A stretch of 62,318 bases of DNA, taken from Bacillota bacterium. Its GTDB lineage: Bacteria > Bacillota > Clostridia > Acetivibrionales > DSM-1351. A program made the position numbers and the translations under genes. The notes beneath the pieces were generated by a model. The model ran no database searches and was not told the origin of the DNA. It saw only the letters and a program-made list of their open reading frames with translations. The first letter of the stretch is position 1. Each line of letters opens with the position of its first letter. Below are positions 1 to 8,608 of the stretch, piece after piece. The stretch covers positions 1 through 62,318 of the forward strand of contig JAEWAX010000021.1 of assembly GCA_023391425.1 (NCBI GenBank), given 5' to 3'.

Positions 1-2
1 CT

Positions 3-1115
3 CCAGTAACATATATTTGTCACTGTCAAAATATTATATGGACTGGTAAGTCATTTGTTATTTTTCTTCATGAGCTAACTGCCAATGGAGGAAGTGCTGA
101 TAATAAACTAATTACTTATACATCAAAGAACGGTTTAGACTGGAAGCGAAATAATACTAATATTGGCGGTGATTATAACACTACAATTTGGACTGGCAAG
201 GCATTTTCAGCTGTCTGTACTTACTTTTCTCTTCCAGGATATTATGATGGTTATGCAGTCTTTTATTCAAAAGATGGAGTGAGCTGGAGGAAAGTTAACG
301 AAGATAATAGGGGTAATGTTAGAGTTAACGATATAAGTTACCAAAATAGCAAAATCATTTTTGTAGGCGATAGAGGCGAAATTGGCAGCTCAACTGATGG
401 ACTAAACTGGACTAAAACAGATAGAATCCATTACCCGCAGCTTTGGGATGGCAAAAGATTTATATCAATAGATAATAGCACAAACTATATATACTCATCG
501 CTTGATGGTTTAACATGGAAAAAAGGAAAGAAAGTTGAATCGTATATCTCATATGCTAATTTAATCTGGTCTGGAAAAGAGTATATTGCTTTTGGGCAAA
601 ACTATCTTTCCACCTCAAAAGATCTGATTAAATGGGATAAAACCGAGTATAAAGATACTGACAAAGTATATAAAGATATAGGATACATAAATGCTTTTGC
701 TACTGACGGAACCAATTACGTGGTTGCTGGTCCGAATGGAACAGCTATTTCAAAGGATATGAAAAATTGGGTATCCGAAAAAGCAACAAATTGCTATAAC
801 TCTATAATAATTGGTAGTTCAAGCTTTGTGGCCTTATCAAATGGTCAAATAGATGTATCGTATGATGGTATTACGTGGAATCGTGTTAAAATTAAAGGTT
901 TTAACGACTCAATTAAAAAAGTTATATATGCATGTGAGCAATTTGTAGGCGTTGGAACGAACGGCGCTATATGGTACTCTAAAGATGGCTTAAATTGGAC
1001 TAAAGCTGAAAGTACTGTTACTAAGACCTTGGTGGATATGTGTTGGACAGGTAATGAATTCATAGCAGTAGGTGACGAAGGTACAATTATAACCTCAAAA
1101 GATGGGATTGTATGA
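3..1115 (+). CDS. C-terminal part of a BNR/sialidase-like repeat protein, stopped early by TGA
   Basis: The frame is open from the left edge, so the 5' end lies outside the window; the first internal ATG (279) is not a credible start because the repeats run through it. The product is a string of units of about 40-50 residues, each with an SKDGxxW-type turn (for example SKDGVSW, STDGLNW, SKDGLNW) followed by a WTG/WSGxxF strand and a G-rich strand. This is the pattern of BNR/Asp-box beta-propeller proteins, which are usually secreted or surface-bound. The stop at 1113-1115 sits exactly where the Trp of the last SKDGxxW motif is expected. The same frame continues for 35 codons to a TAA at 1221-1223, so the gene is probably a TGG-to-TGA nonsense mutant. 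Ligand or enzymatic role is unknown. Confidence 0.75.
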   Translation, partial: PVTYICHCQNIIWTGKSFVIFLHELTANGGSADNKLITYTSKNGLDWKRNNTNIGGDYNTTIWTGKAFSAVCTYFSLPGYYDGYAVFYSKDGVSWRKVNEDNRGNVRVNDISYQNSKIIFVGDRGEIGSSTDGLNWTKTDRIHYPQLWDGKRFISIDNSTNYIYSSLDGLTWKKGKKVESYISYANLIWSGKEYIAFGQNYLSTSKDLIKWDKTEYKDTDKVYKDIGYINAFATDGTNYVVAGPNGTAISKDMKNWVSEKATNCYNSIIIGSSSFVALSNGQIDVSYDGITWNRVKIKGFNDSIKKVIYACEQFVGVGTNGAIWYSKDGLNWTKAESTVTKTLVDMCWTGNEFIAVGDEGTIITSKDGIV

Positions 1116-1284
1116 CAACAGGAAGAATCACCTATTAAATCTGATTTTTTTAACGTGTACGCAAATAGCGAAATCGCAATAATTAAGTGTCCTAGTGGAT
1201 ATGTATACAAATCATTGAAATAATTTTAAAGCTGAGAAATTTCCTCTCTCACTATAATTATAAAGTATTGTTATAAGGTTGATA

Positions 1285-1377
1285 AAAGGGTTATTCAGAA
1301 AACATGTGAATAACCCTTTCCTTTACTATTTAACAAAACAGCCAGCCTTAAAGCTAGTGTTTTTGTTAAATAGTAAA
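1285..1377. terminator. Two consecutive hairpins between convergent genes
   Basis: A 13-bp perfect stem (1285-1297 with 1307-1319) is followed by a 17-bp perfect AT-rich stem (1322-1338 with 1361-1377). They lie between the plus-strand repeat protein and the minus-strand acetyltransferase ending at 1386. T-runs flank both sides, so they probably serve as a bidirectional termination region. Confidence 0.6.
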
Positions 1378-1385
1378 ATATATTT

Positions 1386-2438
1386 TTACTTCTTTTTATT
1401 TATCAGCTTAATTAAGCTATCCCATTCCTCTTTTCCTTCAAAAGCATTGAATGCTTCTACCTCAGAAAAGTATTCAAGAAACCACATCTGACCTGTTTCA
1501 ATTAATTTCATTATATTCTCAATAGTTTCTCTCATTTTTGAAGCTTTTGCCCAACACTGAGCTGCTAACCAATAATAATTAGGCTGTACTTTATTCATTT
1601 CTTCATAATATATCGCCCACTCAGCCCATTGTTCTAAGTTTAAGTCTGTAACATTCTCAATTGGTGGAAAAGGGGTAAAGGAATCATATTTATTATATAA
1701 TTTGAAACCAACCTTTTCCGCAATCTTTATTGACCCAATATTCGTATCAACACAATGCCACCCTACCTCCTTAATTCCTTTAGATATACAGGCACTAACT
1801 GTAGCGGCCGCTACAATTGCTCCTAAGCCCCTTTTTTTATAATCACTTTCAGTGGTTACTCCTATTTCTATCTTATCACCTACAATACAATCCACTAAAC
1901 ACCAACTTATTATTTTTTTATCTTTTCTTATGTATGATCCCAAGCAATAATCTTTATAAGTATTAATGTCAATGAAATTAAACCAGTCTCTTATTTTATC
2001 ACTATTTTCGAAATCTAAACCATTCAGATTACTAACATCAACATATTCTAGGGTGTATTGATCATCCAACTTTTCAATAAAATCACAGAATTTGAGTTTC
2101 TCAAATTTATAGTATCTTCTCACATATTTTCTCATTGCAACATTTGGATGTATTTCATGCAAATTGTTTTCCCATTCTTCGTTGTCACATGTTAGTTGGT
2201 CAAAGAAATCAAGTTTATTTTTAATCTCATTATTGAACACCTTGTTGCTAGCCTTACCAGCAACCACTTTACATTCAGGTGTAATAATTAAAGTTGACAA
2301 AGGCATCTCTAAATTATCAGCATAAATTTCCCCCTGTGAACTTCCACATATTACAGCTTTAATAGACAATTCATGATTTGAATTCTTTATTAATCCTTCA
2401 ACCTTACAGAAATCGCTTTGTTCTAATTTGTAAATCAT
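1386..2438 (-). CDS. GNAT-family N-acetyltransferase
   Basis: A 350-residue protein. The C-terminal half holds the GNAT fold: the acetyl-CoA loop region KKRGLGAIVAAATVSAC at about residues 200-216, then GWHCVDTNIGSIKIAEKVGF, the usual 'N-xx-S-xx-I-A-EKVGF' end of GNAT motifs. The first 120 residues form a separate N-terminal region and the last 90 residues are helical and Trp/Tyr rich. The size and layout resemble the GNAT_acetyltran group that includes zwittermicin self-resistance proteins, but the substrate cannot be read from sequence. ATG is preceded by AAAGGAGC. It stands alone, with no operon partner. Confidence 0.75.
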   Translation of the reverse strand: MIYKLEQSDFCKVEGLIKNSNHELSIKAVICGSSQGEIYADNLEMPLSTLIITPECKVVAGKASNKVFNNEIKNKLDFFDQLTCDNEEWENNLHEIHPNVAMRKYVRRYYKFEKLKFCDFIEKLDDQYTLEYVDVSNLNGLDFENSDKIRDWFNFIDINTYKDYCLGSYIRKDKKIISWCLVDCIVGDKIEIGVTTESDYKKRGLGAIVAAATVSACISKGIKEVGWHCVDTNIGSIKIAEKVGFKLYNKYDSFTPFPPIENVTDLNLEQWAEWAIYYEEMNKVQPNYYWLAAQCWAKASKMRETIENIMKLIETGQMWFLEYFSEVEAFNAFEGKEEWDSLIKLINKKK

Positions 2439-2820
2439 ATTTAAATAAGCTCCTTTTGTTGTATTTTTAAATCATCAGAATTCATATTACCGTCTCATCA
2501 AAATGTACATAATAATCCCATCAGATAATAACCTCCCGTAGGACGAAATTTAAACATAAAAAAGGCACGATAACTTTACCATGCCATTTGGATATGTCTA
2601 ATCAAAATATCAGGCTTAAGGAAATTTGATTTGACGAAAGGTATCATTAATAAATCAAACAGGATCACTCTAGTTTGATATAATAATAATTTTGTCCTAT
2701 ATTAAGTTATAAAACTTCACCTCTATAATTGTTATTTTTTACTATTGTCATTTATATATTTTCTTTTACCTGTAAGTTTTGGTAATCACATCAAAATTAT
2801 AATAGGTATACCTTATATTG
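2439..2820. other. Intergenic stretch, no gene seen
   Basis: These 382 bases separate two minus-strand genes. They hold only short open frames, none with a ribosome binding site. The region should contain the promoter of the acetyltransferase gene; I could not pick a convincing -35/-10 pair. Confidence 0.5.
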
Positions 2821-3315
2821 TCAATCAGACAAACTGGATTTTACACTACTTATTGCTTTTAAATGCTGAAGATGTATTCCTATATGACCTATACCAATTA
2901 TGATTGAGGATATAATCAACCAAATAACTTTACCGTAAATACCCAATAAAAGAAAAGCTACAACAGGCAGACTCGCACCAGGTACAGGAATTCCACAAAA
3001 ACTTCGATAGAAATTTTTTTCTGTATGCTCACTAATGAAATATCTAATCCAACTAATTTCATAAACAATCATTAGTAAAAAGGATATTATTAGCCATAAA
3101 CACCATGCTGAAAACTGAGTAATATTAAAATCACTAAAAATTAGTATACTGCAAGTACAGCATACTTCCCCAACACGTTCAAAAAATAATAATATTTTGT
3201 TTTCTTGAGCAGGGTTATAATCTATTGGCTTATTCTTACTCCATATGATATTGGGAATCCATAGCATCAATAAATATATTAAACCTATATATGAAAATCC
3301 TAAATGACCTAGCAT
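2821..3315 (-). CDS. Small integral membrane protein, function unknown
   Basis: A 164-residue protein with about four hydrophobic segments (roughly residues 5-22, 55-90 as one long or two short helices, 108-130, 132-152). It has CC-x-C and other scattered Cys residues but no motif I recognise. ATG is preceded by GAGGAGGT at good spacing. It lies 92 bases downstream of the NapH-like ferredoxin gene on the same strand and may be cotranscribed with it and with padR upstream. It ends in TGA. I cannot assign a family. Confidence 0.6.
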   Translation of the reverse strand: MLGHLGFSYIGLIYLLMLWIPNIIWSKNKPIDYNPAQENKILLFFERVGEVCCTCSILIFSDFNITQFSAWCLWLIISFLLMIVYEISWIRYFISEHTEKNFYRSFCGIPVPGASLPVVAFLLLGIYGKVIWLIISSIIIGIGHIGIHLQHLKAISSVKSSLSD

Positions 3316-3407
3316 TTGATTACCTCCTCGTATGATATCTTTTATTTACTTGTATTATCTCGCTTAATCTTCCAAAATAACTATATTCTTCATTATAATC
3401 AAGCATT

Positions 3408-4187
3408 CTAACCTTTCTTTACACTGTTTGAGTTGAAGCTTTGATTTGTAATCTTTTTATCAATATTTTTAAATTCATAGTGTAATGCTCCCTTAGGGCA
3501 GATATCAACACATTCTCCGCATAATATACATTCTGTATTATCCATACAGCCTTTTTGTACTATTTCATTGACATCAAGACTCATAGGACACTTTTGGATA
3601 CAAAGCTTGCAATTAACGCAATTTGCATTATCAGTCTCTAAGTGTAGTGATGGATACTTTAATTTATTCTTTATTTTGGTTCCTATTATCATAAAAGGAG
3701 CCATCCAGCAGATATAGTGACACCCAGCCCGCTTCCCAGCTACGAAAGATAGAATAACAAATAAAGCAACTACAATATAATAGATAATATAAGCACCGGG
3801 CTGTGAAATTGAGATTCCGTACTGGGTTAGGTATGTAAAATCAAACTGTTTCGGGCCGCCTTTGGATATGAATATCAATGCTACGGTTATAATCCAAGGA
3901 ACCCAAATAAAGTATTTAATCCAGTTCCTTTTCCCACCTTTTGCCCTTTTATCGTTTACAGCAACACAGATATCCATAATAGCTCCTGCAGGACAGACCC
4001 ACCCGCAAAATGCTCTACCGAAAAACAGTGAGGCTAAGAACATACAGGCAAACATAATAAAACTACCGGAAATTATACCTTCCAACCCCGCCATAATTAT
4101 TACGTATGGTGAAAGATAATATATCGTTACTGGAAACAATAGAAATGAAATTAGTAAAATAGCTTTTCTTACTTTTTGCCTTTTCAT
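3408..4187 (-). CDS. NapH/YccM-like 4Fe-4S membrane protein
   Basis: A 259-residue protein with four to five hydrophobic segments in the first 160 residues and a C-terminal pair of ferredoxin-type clusters: CVNCKLCIQKCPM and CILCGECVDICPKGA. The membrane part carries CGWVCPAGA, the conserved cytoplasmic CxxxCP motif of the NapH/NosR/YccM (Fer4_5) family, and a second one around GCHYICWMAP. Such proteins pass electrons from quinol or ferredoxin to a partner redox enzyme. No partner enzyme is adjacent here. ATG is preceded by AAAGGGG. It is downstream of padR on the same strand with an 83-base gap, so PadR may control it. Confidence 0.8.
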   Translation of the reverse strand: MKRQKVRKAILLISFLLFPVTIYYLSPYVIIMAGLEGIISGSFIMFACMFLASLFFGRAFCGWVCPAGAIMDICVAVNDKRAKGGKRNWIKYFIWVPWIITVALIFISKGGPKQFDFTYLTQYGISISQPGAYIIYYIVVALFVILSFVAGKRAGCHYICWMAPFMIIGTKIKNKLKYPSLHLETDNANCVNCKLCIQKCPMSLDVNEIVQKGCMDNTECILCGECVDICPKGALHYEFKNIDKKITNQSFNSNSVKKG

Positions 4188-4270
4188 ATATTATTACCCC
4201 TTTAATATAAACTGAGTTCTTGGCTTCAGGTGGAGTTTTGCTCCATTCAAAGCTTAGACATCGTATAAAT

Positions 4271-4834
4271 TTAGATATTATCTCTTACTTCTAGATCTTT
4301 CAAAATCTTAACGGCCTCATCTGCCCAATCCATATTAGCCTTGTAAGTATATTTTCCAAATAGAACAGTCAAATAATAATAGTAGTGATCCCTGTTGTCT
4401 GGTAAGACTTGTTTCAAGTTTTCAGAAAATAGTTCCATCATTTTTAGCTTTTCTTGATTCCTGGTACGAAATTCCATTATTTTTTTAATATTGTCTTGAA
4501 TCGGTATAATACTTCCAAAAAAAAGTTTTAAAAGTATTTCATACTTAACATATTCCTTTTCATTCGAAGTCTTGAGCCAATCTATTAGCATTTTCTTGCC
4601 TGATTCAGTAATTGAATAGATTATTCTGTCAGGCCCTTTTACATTTGCTCCAACAGCTTTTGTTACAAATCCATCCTTTTCAAGAACCTTCAAGGTTGGA
4701 TAAATTTGTCCATATCCAGCAACCCAAAAATTGTTTATGGATGAATCTATTCTCTTCTTAATATCATATCCGGACAGATCTTCATGTGTAAGCAATCCTA
4801 GAATTGCATACAAGGTTGTATTTTCTTTTGACAT
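4271..4834 (-). CDS. PadR-family transcriptional regulator
   Basis: A 187-residue protein with the PadR winged helix at the N-terminus (LYAILGLLTHEDLSGYDIKK through YPTLKVLEKDGFV and YSITESGKKMLIDWL, about residues 7-85) and a Vir-like C-terminal dimerisation helix region, typical of the longer PadR subfamily. PadR proteins usually repress their own operon and are released by a small ligand. Start ATG follows GAGGAAAA. The promoter just upstream carries two near-palindromes (see the promoter entry), which supports autoregulation. The downstream ferredoxin membrane protein and the small membrane protein are the likely regulated partners. Confidence 0.85.
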   Translation of the reverse strand: MSKENTTLYAILGLLTHEDLSGYDIKKRIDSSINNFWVAGYGQIYPTLKVLEKDGFVTKAVGANVKGPDRIIYSITESGKKMLIDWLKTSNEKEYVKYEILLKLFFGSIIPIQDNIKKIMEFRTRNQEKLKMMELFSENLKQVLPDNRDHYYYYLTVLFGKYTYKANMDWADEAVKILKDLEVRDNI

Positions 4835-4874
4835 TCTTTTTCCTCACTATATCAACTTGATACATTATAATACA

Positions 4875-4903
4875 ACTATATCTATTTGATATAGCTTTGT
4901 CAA
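4875..4903 (-). promoter_or_regulatory. padR promoter with embedded operator palindrome
   Basis: On the minus strand TTGACA (4898-4903), a 17-base spacer and TATAGT (4875-4880) make a near-consensus sigma-A promoter. The spacer contains TATCAAATAGATA (4879-4891 on the top strand), an imperfect palindrome. A second one, TATCAACTTGATA on the top strand, lies at 4850-4862 between the -10 box and the start codon. Two TATCAA/TTGATA sites around one promoter suggest the PadR operator. Promoter boxes are seen; PadR binding is inferred. Confidence 0.6.
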
Positions 4904-4929
4904 CACTTTATGCAATTTTCTTAATAATT

Positions 4930-4963
4930 ACAGAAACACCAGCCATATAAGCGGGTGCTTCTT
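4930..4963 (-). terminator. Imperfect hairpin related to the rnpB terminator
   Basis: A stem with two mismatches (top strand AAACACCAGC and GCGGGTGCTT arms) lies about 80 bases 3' of the hydrolase gene that ends at 5041. Over about 33 bases it closely matches the rnpB terminator region at 7349-7381, so it looks like a diverged copy. Confidence 0.45.
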
Positions 4964-5040
4964 ATTACAACTCAATACTAAATCTATTTTATTCAAAAAA
5001 GAATCAAGTGTTATTTTATAATTCTTCACTACACTTTATT

Positions 5041-6345
5041 TTAATACTCGCCTGCTGCTGTAAACTTTGCTTGATCTTTTAAATAACAATCAAAGAACTG
5101 CAAAATCACTTTATTTGTTGTATTAATACAGTATCTTGCATCTACATTTACATCTCCGGTTTCTAAAAGGTTGGCCAAAAATGGTGAGAAAAGCGGTAAA
5201 TCGGTAAAATTCATATGGCCTGAGCCCTTAATAACCACTTGATAAGCATTAGGTGAATTTTTCTGCATAATCATATTTTCATATTCGTCCTTCGCTTCCA
5301 TCGCATCATTAAAATGGCTCTGGTTATAGAAATTAAGGATTGGCTTAGGATATGGGTCATTTCGTATAATTGACTTATTATTTTTGTAACCGATTTCCTC
5401 TCCAATCATTGTCCCATCTATAACAATAACTGCATCTACATTATTATTTTCTCTGCCAATTTCAGCAGCACAGGCTCCACCCATAGAATGTCCCATTACT
5501 CCTATGTGTTCTAAATCTACCTTCTTGAATACTGGTTCTGCTTGAGATTTTTTCGTCATATCCTTGATATAATTCAAAACAAATGACATATCATCAGTTC
5601 TAAGCTGAAGAGCTTTATGAGACCATTTATACATTTCTTCATCGTCCAAAGGATTCATTGCGGTTGCCATAAACTCTTTATTACCTAGTATAGTTTTACC
5701 ATCTGTTTGCTTGGTTAAAAATGAATGATATGTATGATCTATACTACAAACAACATAGCCATGTGATGCAAGTTCTTTAAATGTAGAACCATTACTTCCT
5801 CTGTATCCAAATGCGCCATGCGAAAAAATTACAAGCGGGTATTTTTCAGATTTTTTACTTGGATACCAGAATTGTATTGTTACGTTTCGCTTATCGGTAG
5901 AGTCCTCTGTGAAATACTCATCTCTTGATTGATCCGTCAATGTATATGACACTGTATCGATATCATAGTCACCAGTTGGTTCAATTCCCTTTGATTCAGG
6001 AAAAATAAATATCGGAAGCATGACAATAAATATAACCAAACCTCTTCCTATAAAAACAAGAACTGTTTTCGTTTTACTACTTAACACATTATCATATGTC
6101 TTATTTCTCATAATAATAAGCTTAATAACTGTAATTATAGCCTGAACTACAAGAAATGCTTCTAAAAGAACCCATCTGAAATTCCAGCTGATTGCTCCTA
6201 CTAACAAAAGAAATGTAAATATTACTGCTAGAATAATTCTTACAATATACTTTTCTTTTAATAGTTTTACTTTTTTAATTAAGCTCAGTAACAAAAAACC
6301 GATTTCTAAAAATACCAACAATAAAAACACACTAATTCCTAACAT
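5041..6345 (-). CDS. Membrane-anchored alpha/beta hydrolase (PAF-acetylhydrolase/dienelactone hydrolase-like)
   Basis: I start at 6345 because GGAGGAG lies seven bases before this ATG; an in-frame upstream ATG at 6372 has no such site. The product is about 434 residues. The first 110 residues hold about four hydrophobic helices, followed by an extracellular alpha/beta hydrolase domain: oxyanion region FSHGAFGYRG, nucleophile elbow GHSMGG (Ser within), a later acid region, and a His in GSGHMNF. This layout is like the PAF-acetylhydrolase isoform II group. The gene overlaps the end of the DUF3021 gene by 14 bases, so it is the third gene of a LytTR-DUF3021 operon and probably its effector. The substrate is unknown. 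Confidence 0.75.
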   Translation of the reverse strand: MLGISVFLLLVFLEIGFLLLSLIKKVKLLKEKYIVRIILAVIFTFLLLVGAISWNFRWVLLEAFLVVQAIITVIKLIIMRNKTYDNVLSSKTKTVLVFIGRGLVIFIVMLPIFIFPESKGIEPTGDYDIDTVSYTLTDQSRDEYFTEDSTDKRNVTIQFWYPSKKSEKYPLVIFSHGAFGYRGSNGSTFKELASHGYVVCSIDHTYHSFLTKQTDGKTILGNKEFMATAMNPLDDEEMYKWSHKALQLRTDDMSFVLNYIKDMTKKSQAEPVFKKVDLEHIGVMGHSMGGACAAEIGRENNNVDAVIVIDGTMIGEEIGYKNNKSIIRNDPYPKPILNFYNQSHFNDAMEAKDEYENMIMQKNSPNAYQVVIKGSGHMNFTDLPLFSPFLANLLETGDVNVDARYCINTTNKVILQFFDCYLKDQAKFTAAGEY

Positions 6346-6757
6346 TATTTTCTCCTCCAGTCTTTGCAACAACCCTATTTCGTATTTTTTTATTTATAAA
6401 ATCAGCATCTCTTTTCTCTAACAAATATATAATTGCACTTGTACAGATGAACACCAAAATAACAGTCGGAGTAAGTCCAATGATTGTATCAAGTCCAAAA
6501 TGAAACATTCCAAACAGGATACCCTCCGTAAGCACAACTGCGTAACTGGTTAACACTTTAACAATAGTATTTAAATAAGATGTTTCTACTAAATAATCAG
6601 TAAAATAAACTAATGCAGATACGCTTATTGCAAAAACGAAAAGCTGCCAAACCAGATCTAAAGTAACATTAGACAACAGGTTGAGCTTTCCAAACAATAC
6701 AACTAATAGCATGAGAATGGTATAGGCAATGCAAGTTGCTTGAATTAATTTCTTCAT
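6332..6757 (-). CDS. DUF3021-type four-helix membrane protein
   Basis: A 141-residue protein with four hydrophobic helices (about residues 5-25, 37-55, 67-88, 96-112) and a basic tail. Proteins of the DUF3021 family are regularly encoded next to a short LytTR DNA-binding protein in Firmicutes, as here, and are thought to act as its membrane partner. GGAGGAGGT precedes the ATG. The gene lies 17 bases after the LytTR gene and overlaps the hydrolase gene. The family name rests on size, helix count and neighbour. Confidence 0.7.
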   Translation of the reverse strand: MKKLIQATCIAYTILMLLVVLFGKLNLLSNVTLDLVWQLFVFAISVSALVYFTDYLVETSYLNTIVKVLTSYAVVLTEGILFGMFHFGLDTIIGLTPTVILVFICTSAIIYLLEKRDADFINKKIRNRVVAKTGGENNVRN

Positions 6758-6774
6758 CTATTTTACACCTCCTC

Positions 6775-7209
6775 CTATTCAAACTTAGTTCGAAATAATT
6801 TCATGTAGTGTTTTGTTACAATAACTTTCTCATTATTATTCAATCTTGCCTCAAATCTTCCATTTAACAGGGCAGTTACTTTTACAACCATAGAACTGTT
6901 AAGGATATTGCTTTTACTAATTCTTACAAATGGAGTATTGCTGAGCTGTTCCTCAAGCTCATATAATTTCATTTCACAGTAATACATTTGATCCTTGGTA
7001 TAAATGAACGTTTTATTATCAACCGAATCAAAATAGTAGATTTCTTCGAGTGGAACATTTCTTGTTACGCCATCTGTTTCACCTGCTACAGAATAGGAAT
7101 AAACTCTTATATGTTCAATTAAATGCTCTAAACGCCCATCCATTACATCGTATTTCACAGTAACTTCAACTTCACGGCATTCAGATGACTGCTCTACTGT
7201 AACCTTCAA
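6775..7209 (-). CDS. LytTR-domain transcriptional regulator without receiver domain
   Basis: A 144-residue protein. The C-terminal ~95 residues match a LytTR DNA-binding domain: IYYFDSVDNKTFIYTKDQMYY, then LEEQLSNTPFVRISKSNILN and the end VTKHYMKLFRTKF. No receiver domain is present, so it is a stand-alone LytTR as found with DUF3021 partners. The start is TTG at 7209, eight bases after GGGAGGG; an ATG six bases upstream is out of frame. Two direct GTAAGATG repeats 21 bp apart lie 67-95 bases upstream (see that entry), which fits autoregulation. Confidence 0.8.
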   Translation of the reverse strand: MKVTVEQSSECREVEVTVKYDVMDGRLEHLIEHIRVYSYSVAGETDGVTRNVPLEEIYYFDSVDNKTFIYTKDQMYYCEMKLYELEEQLSNTPFVRISKSNILNSSMVVKVTALLNGRFEARLNNNEKVIVTKHYMKLFRTKFE

Positions 7210-7275
7210 TTCTCATTCCCTCCCCGTCTGTAATTAACATAACATTAAATATTTTAACTTACAAGTACCGGTGAA

Positions 7276-7328
7276 GTAAGATGACATAAATAATAGGTAA
7301 GATGCCTAAAACGACATCTTACCTATTA
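7276..7328 (-). promoter_or_regulatory. Candidate LytTR operator: direct repeats 21 bp apart plus an inverted copy
   Basis: GTAAGATG occurs at 7276-7283 and again at 7297-7304, exactly 21 bp apart. An inverted copy (CATCTTAC, 7315-7322) makes a 14-bp perfect hairpin 7291-7304/7315-7328. LytTR regulators such as AgrA bind paired direct repeats about two helical turns apart, and this site lies just upstream of the LytTR gene. Binding is inferred. Confidence 0.45.
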
Positions 7329-7351
7329 TAAACATTCTCGTTGAATCACAA

Positions 7352-7378
7352 AAACACCCGCCATGTAAGCGGGTGTTT
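7352..7378 (-). terminator. rnpB intrinsic terminator
   Basis: A 10-bp perfect GC-rich stem (7352-7361 with 7369-7378) is followed on the minus strand by a run of T. It sits 12 bases beyond the 3' end of the RNase P RNA. Confidence 0.75.
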
Positions 7379-7390
7379 CTGATATAAGTT

Positions 7391-7732
7391 ATGAGTAAGT
7401 CTATAAGCCGGGTTCTGTATTAGACGATCATCTATCTAGGCCATACATTTCTGTACAGCTCAAGCCACCTCCCTGGGACTGACGGGCAGTCATTGCGTCC
7501 CTCCACGGCGTTGCTCCAGGTGGGGTTTACATAGCCGACAAGTCGCCAAGTCGCTGGTGAGCTCTTACCTCGCCTTTCCACCCTTACATTCAAAAGAATG
7601 CGGTATATCTCTGTTGCACTTTCCTTAAAGTCACCTTTACCGGGAGTTACCCGGCACCATTGCCCTATGGAGCCCGGACTTTCCTCATCTACGCCCTTTC
7701 GGGCTGCATCTGCGATCATCTGGCTTACTCAT
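7391..7732 (-). ncRNA. rnpB: RNase P RNA, bacterial class A
   Basis: Read on the minus strand, the sequence has the class A hallmarks: GAGGAAAGTCCGGGCTCC near the 5' end, the GGTAACTCCCGG and CGAGGTAAGAGCTCACC conserved blocks, the GTAAACCCCACC segment, and the 3' ACAGAACCCGGCTTAT. Nine bases at the 5' end (7724-7732) pair perfectly with nine at the 3' end (7391-7399) to form P1, which I used to set the boundaries. The length of about 342 nt is normal. It is the catalytic RNA that matures tRNA 5' ends. Confidence 0.95.
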
Positions 7733-7813
7733 GTAATATTTAATTGTATTATTTTGTATAATAAGTCCGTTGTTGCATCGGACACTTTATTATAGATGTT
7801 GTTATTATATTAG

Positions 7814-8608
7814 TCAAGTGAAAATAAATGGATCTCGTTCCAATGTACTACATATAACTTTAATATCTTTATACTTATTTTCAAGAAGCATTTTAAGTTT
7901 ATTCACAATTAAATGCTCAGATGCAAAATGTCCAACATCAAGGATACACAAGCCCATTTCTCTAGCATCTAGTGCTGTGTGGTATTTCATATCGCCTGTA
8001 ATGAGTACATCAGCATTATGAGCTTTTATAATATCTAGTTCAACATCAAAGCAGCCACAGAATACAGCTACCTTCTTTACAGTTTTGGGCTGTGTGCCAA
8101 TTAATCTAAGCTTATCTATATAGAGATTCCTTTTTACTATACTGATAAACTCTTCAAAACATAATCGGGATATAAGTTCTCCTACCTTCCCCATTCCAAT
8201 ATCAACATCAAAACCTTCTGGAATATATGATTTTAGTATCATATAATTTGTTATGCCTATAGCCTCAGCCAAAGTATCATTGACACCCCCAACTGCCACA
8301 TCAAGATTTGTATGGGCGCTAATAACGCTGATATCGTTCTTAATAAGTGTTGATATCTGTTGGCCCTTCATTGCGTCTAAGTCCACTGTTTTTAGCTTAG
8401 AAAACAAGAATGGATGATGAGATACTATTAGGTTCACACCTTGGTCTATTGCTTCGTTAATAACCTTTGAGGTCACATCCAAGCAAGTTAATATTTTTGT
8501 TATCTCTCTTGAACGACTTCCCACCATCAAGCCGACATTATCCCAATCTTCTGCATATTTCCACGGTGCAAGTTCATTGATATAGTTAAGTATTTCTCCT
8601 ACATTCAT
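7814..8608 (-). CDS. Nif3-like dinuclear metal centre protein (YqfO family)
   Basis: A 264-residue Nif3/DUF34 protein. The conserved WDNVGLMVG at residues 20-28, the metal-binding SHHPFLF and SAHTNLDVAVGGVND motifs, and the C-terminal GHFASEH match the family, whose members bind two metals and form hexameric toroids. The length is that of the short form without the PII-like insert. It lies 105 bases after trmK on the same strand, the same neighbour pair (yqfN-yqfO) known near sigA in Firmicutes. Older annotation as GTP cyclohydrolase I type 2 is not supported by anything here. Confidence 0.9.
   Translation of the reverse strand: MNVGEILNYINELAPWKYAEDWDNVGLMVGSRSREITKILTCLDVTSKVINEAIDQGVNLIVSHHPFLFSKLKTVDLDAMKGQQISTLIKNDISVISAHTNLDVAVGGVNDTLAEAIGITNYMILKSYIPEGFDVDIGMGKVGELISRLCFEEFISIVKRNLYIDKLRLIGTQPKTVKKVAVFCGCFDVELDIIKAHNADVLITGDMKYHTALDAREMGLCILDVGHFASEHLIVNKLKMLLENKYKDIKVICSTLERDPFIFT

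Noticed and set aside
845..1210. Minus-strand open frame opposite the repeat protein
   Set aside because: It lies inside a strong repeat-protein frame on the other strand and has no ribosome binding site or known domain.
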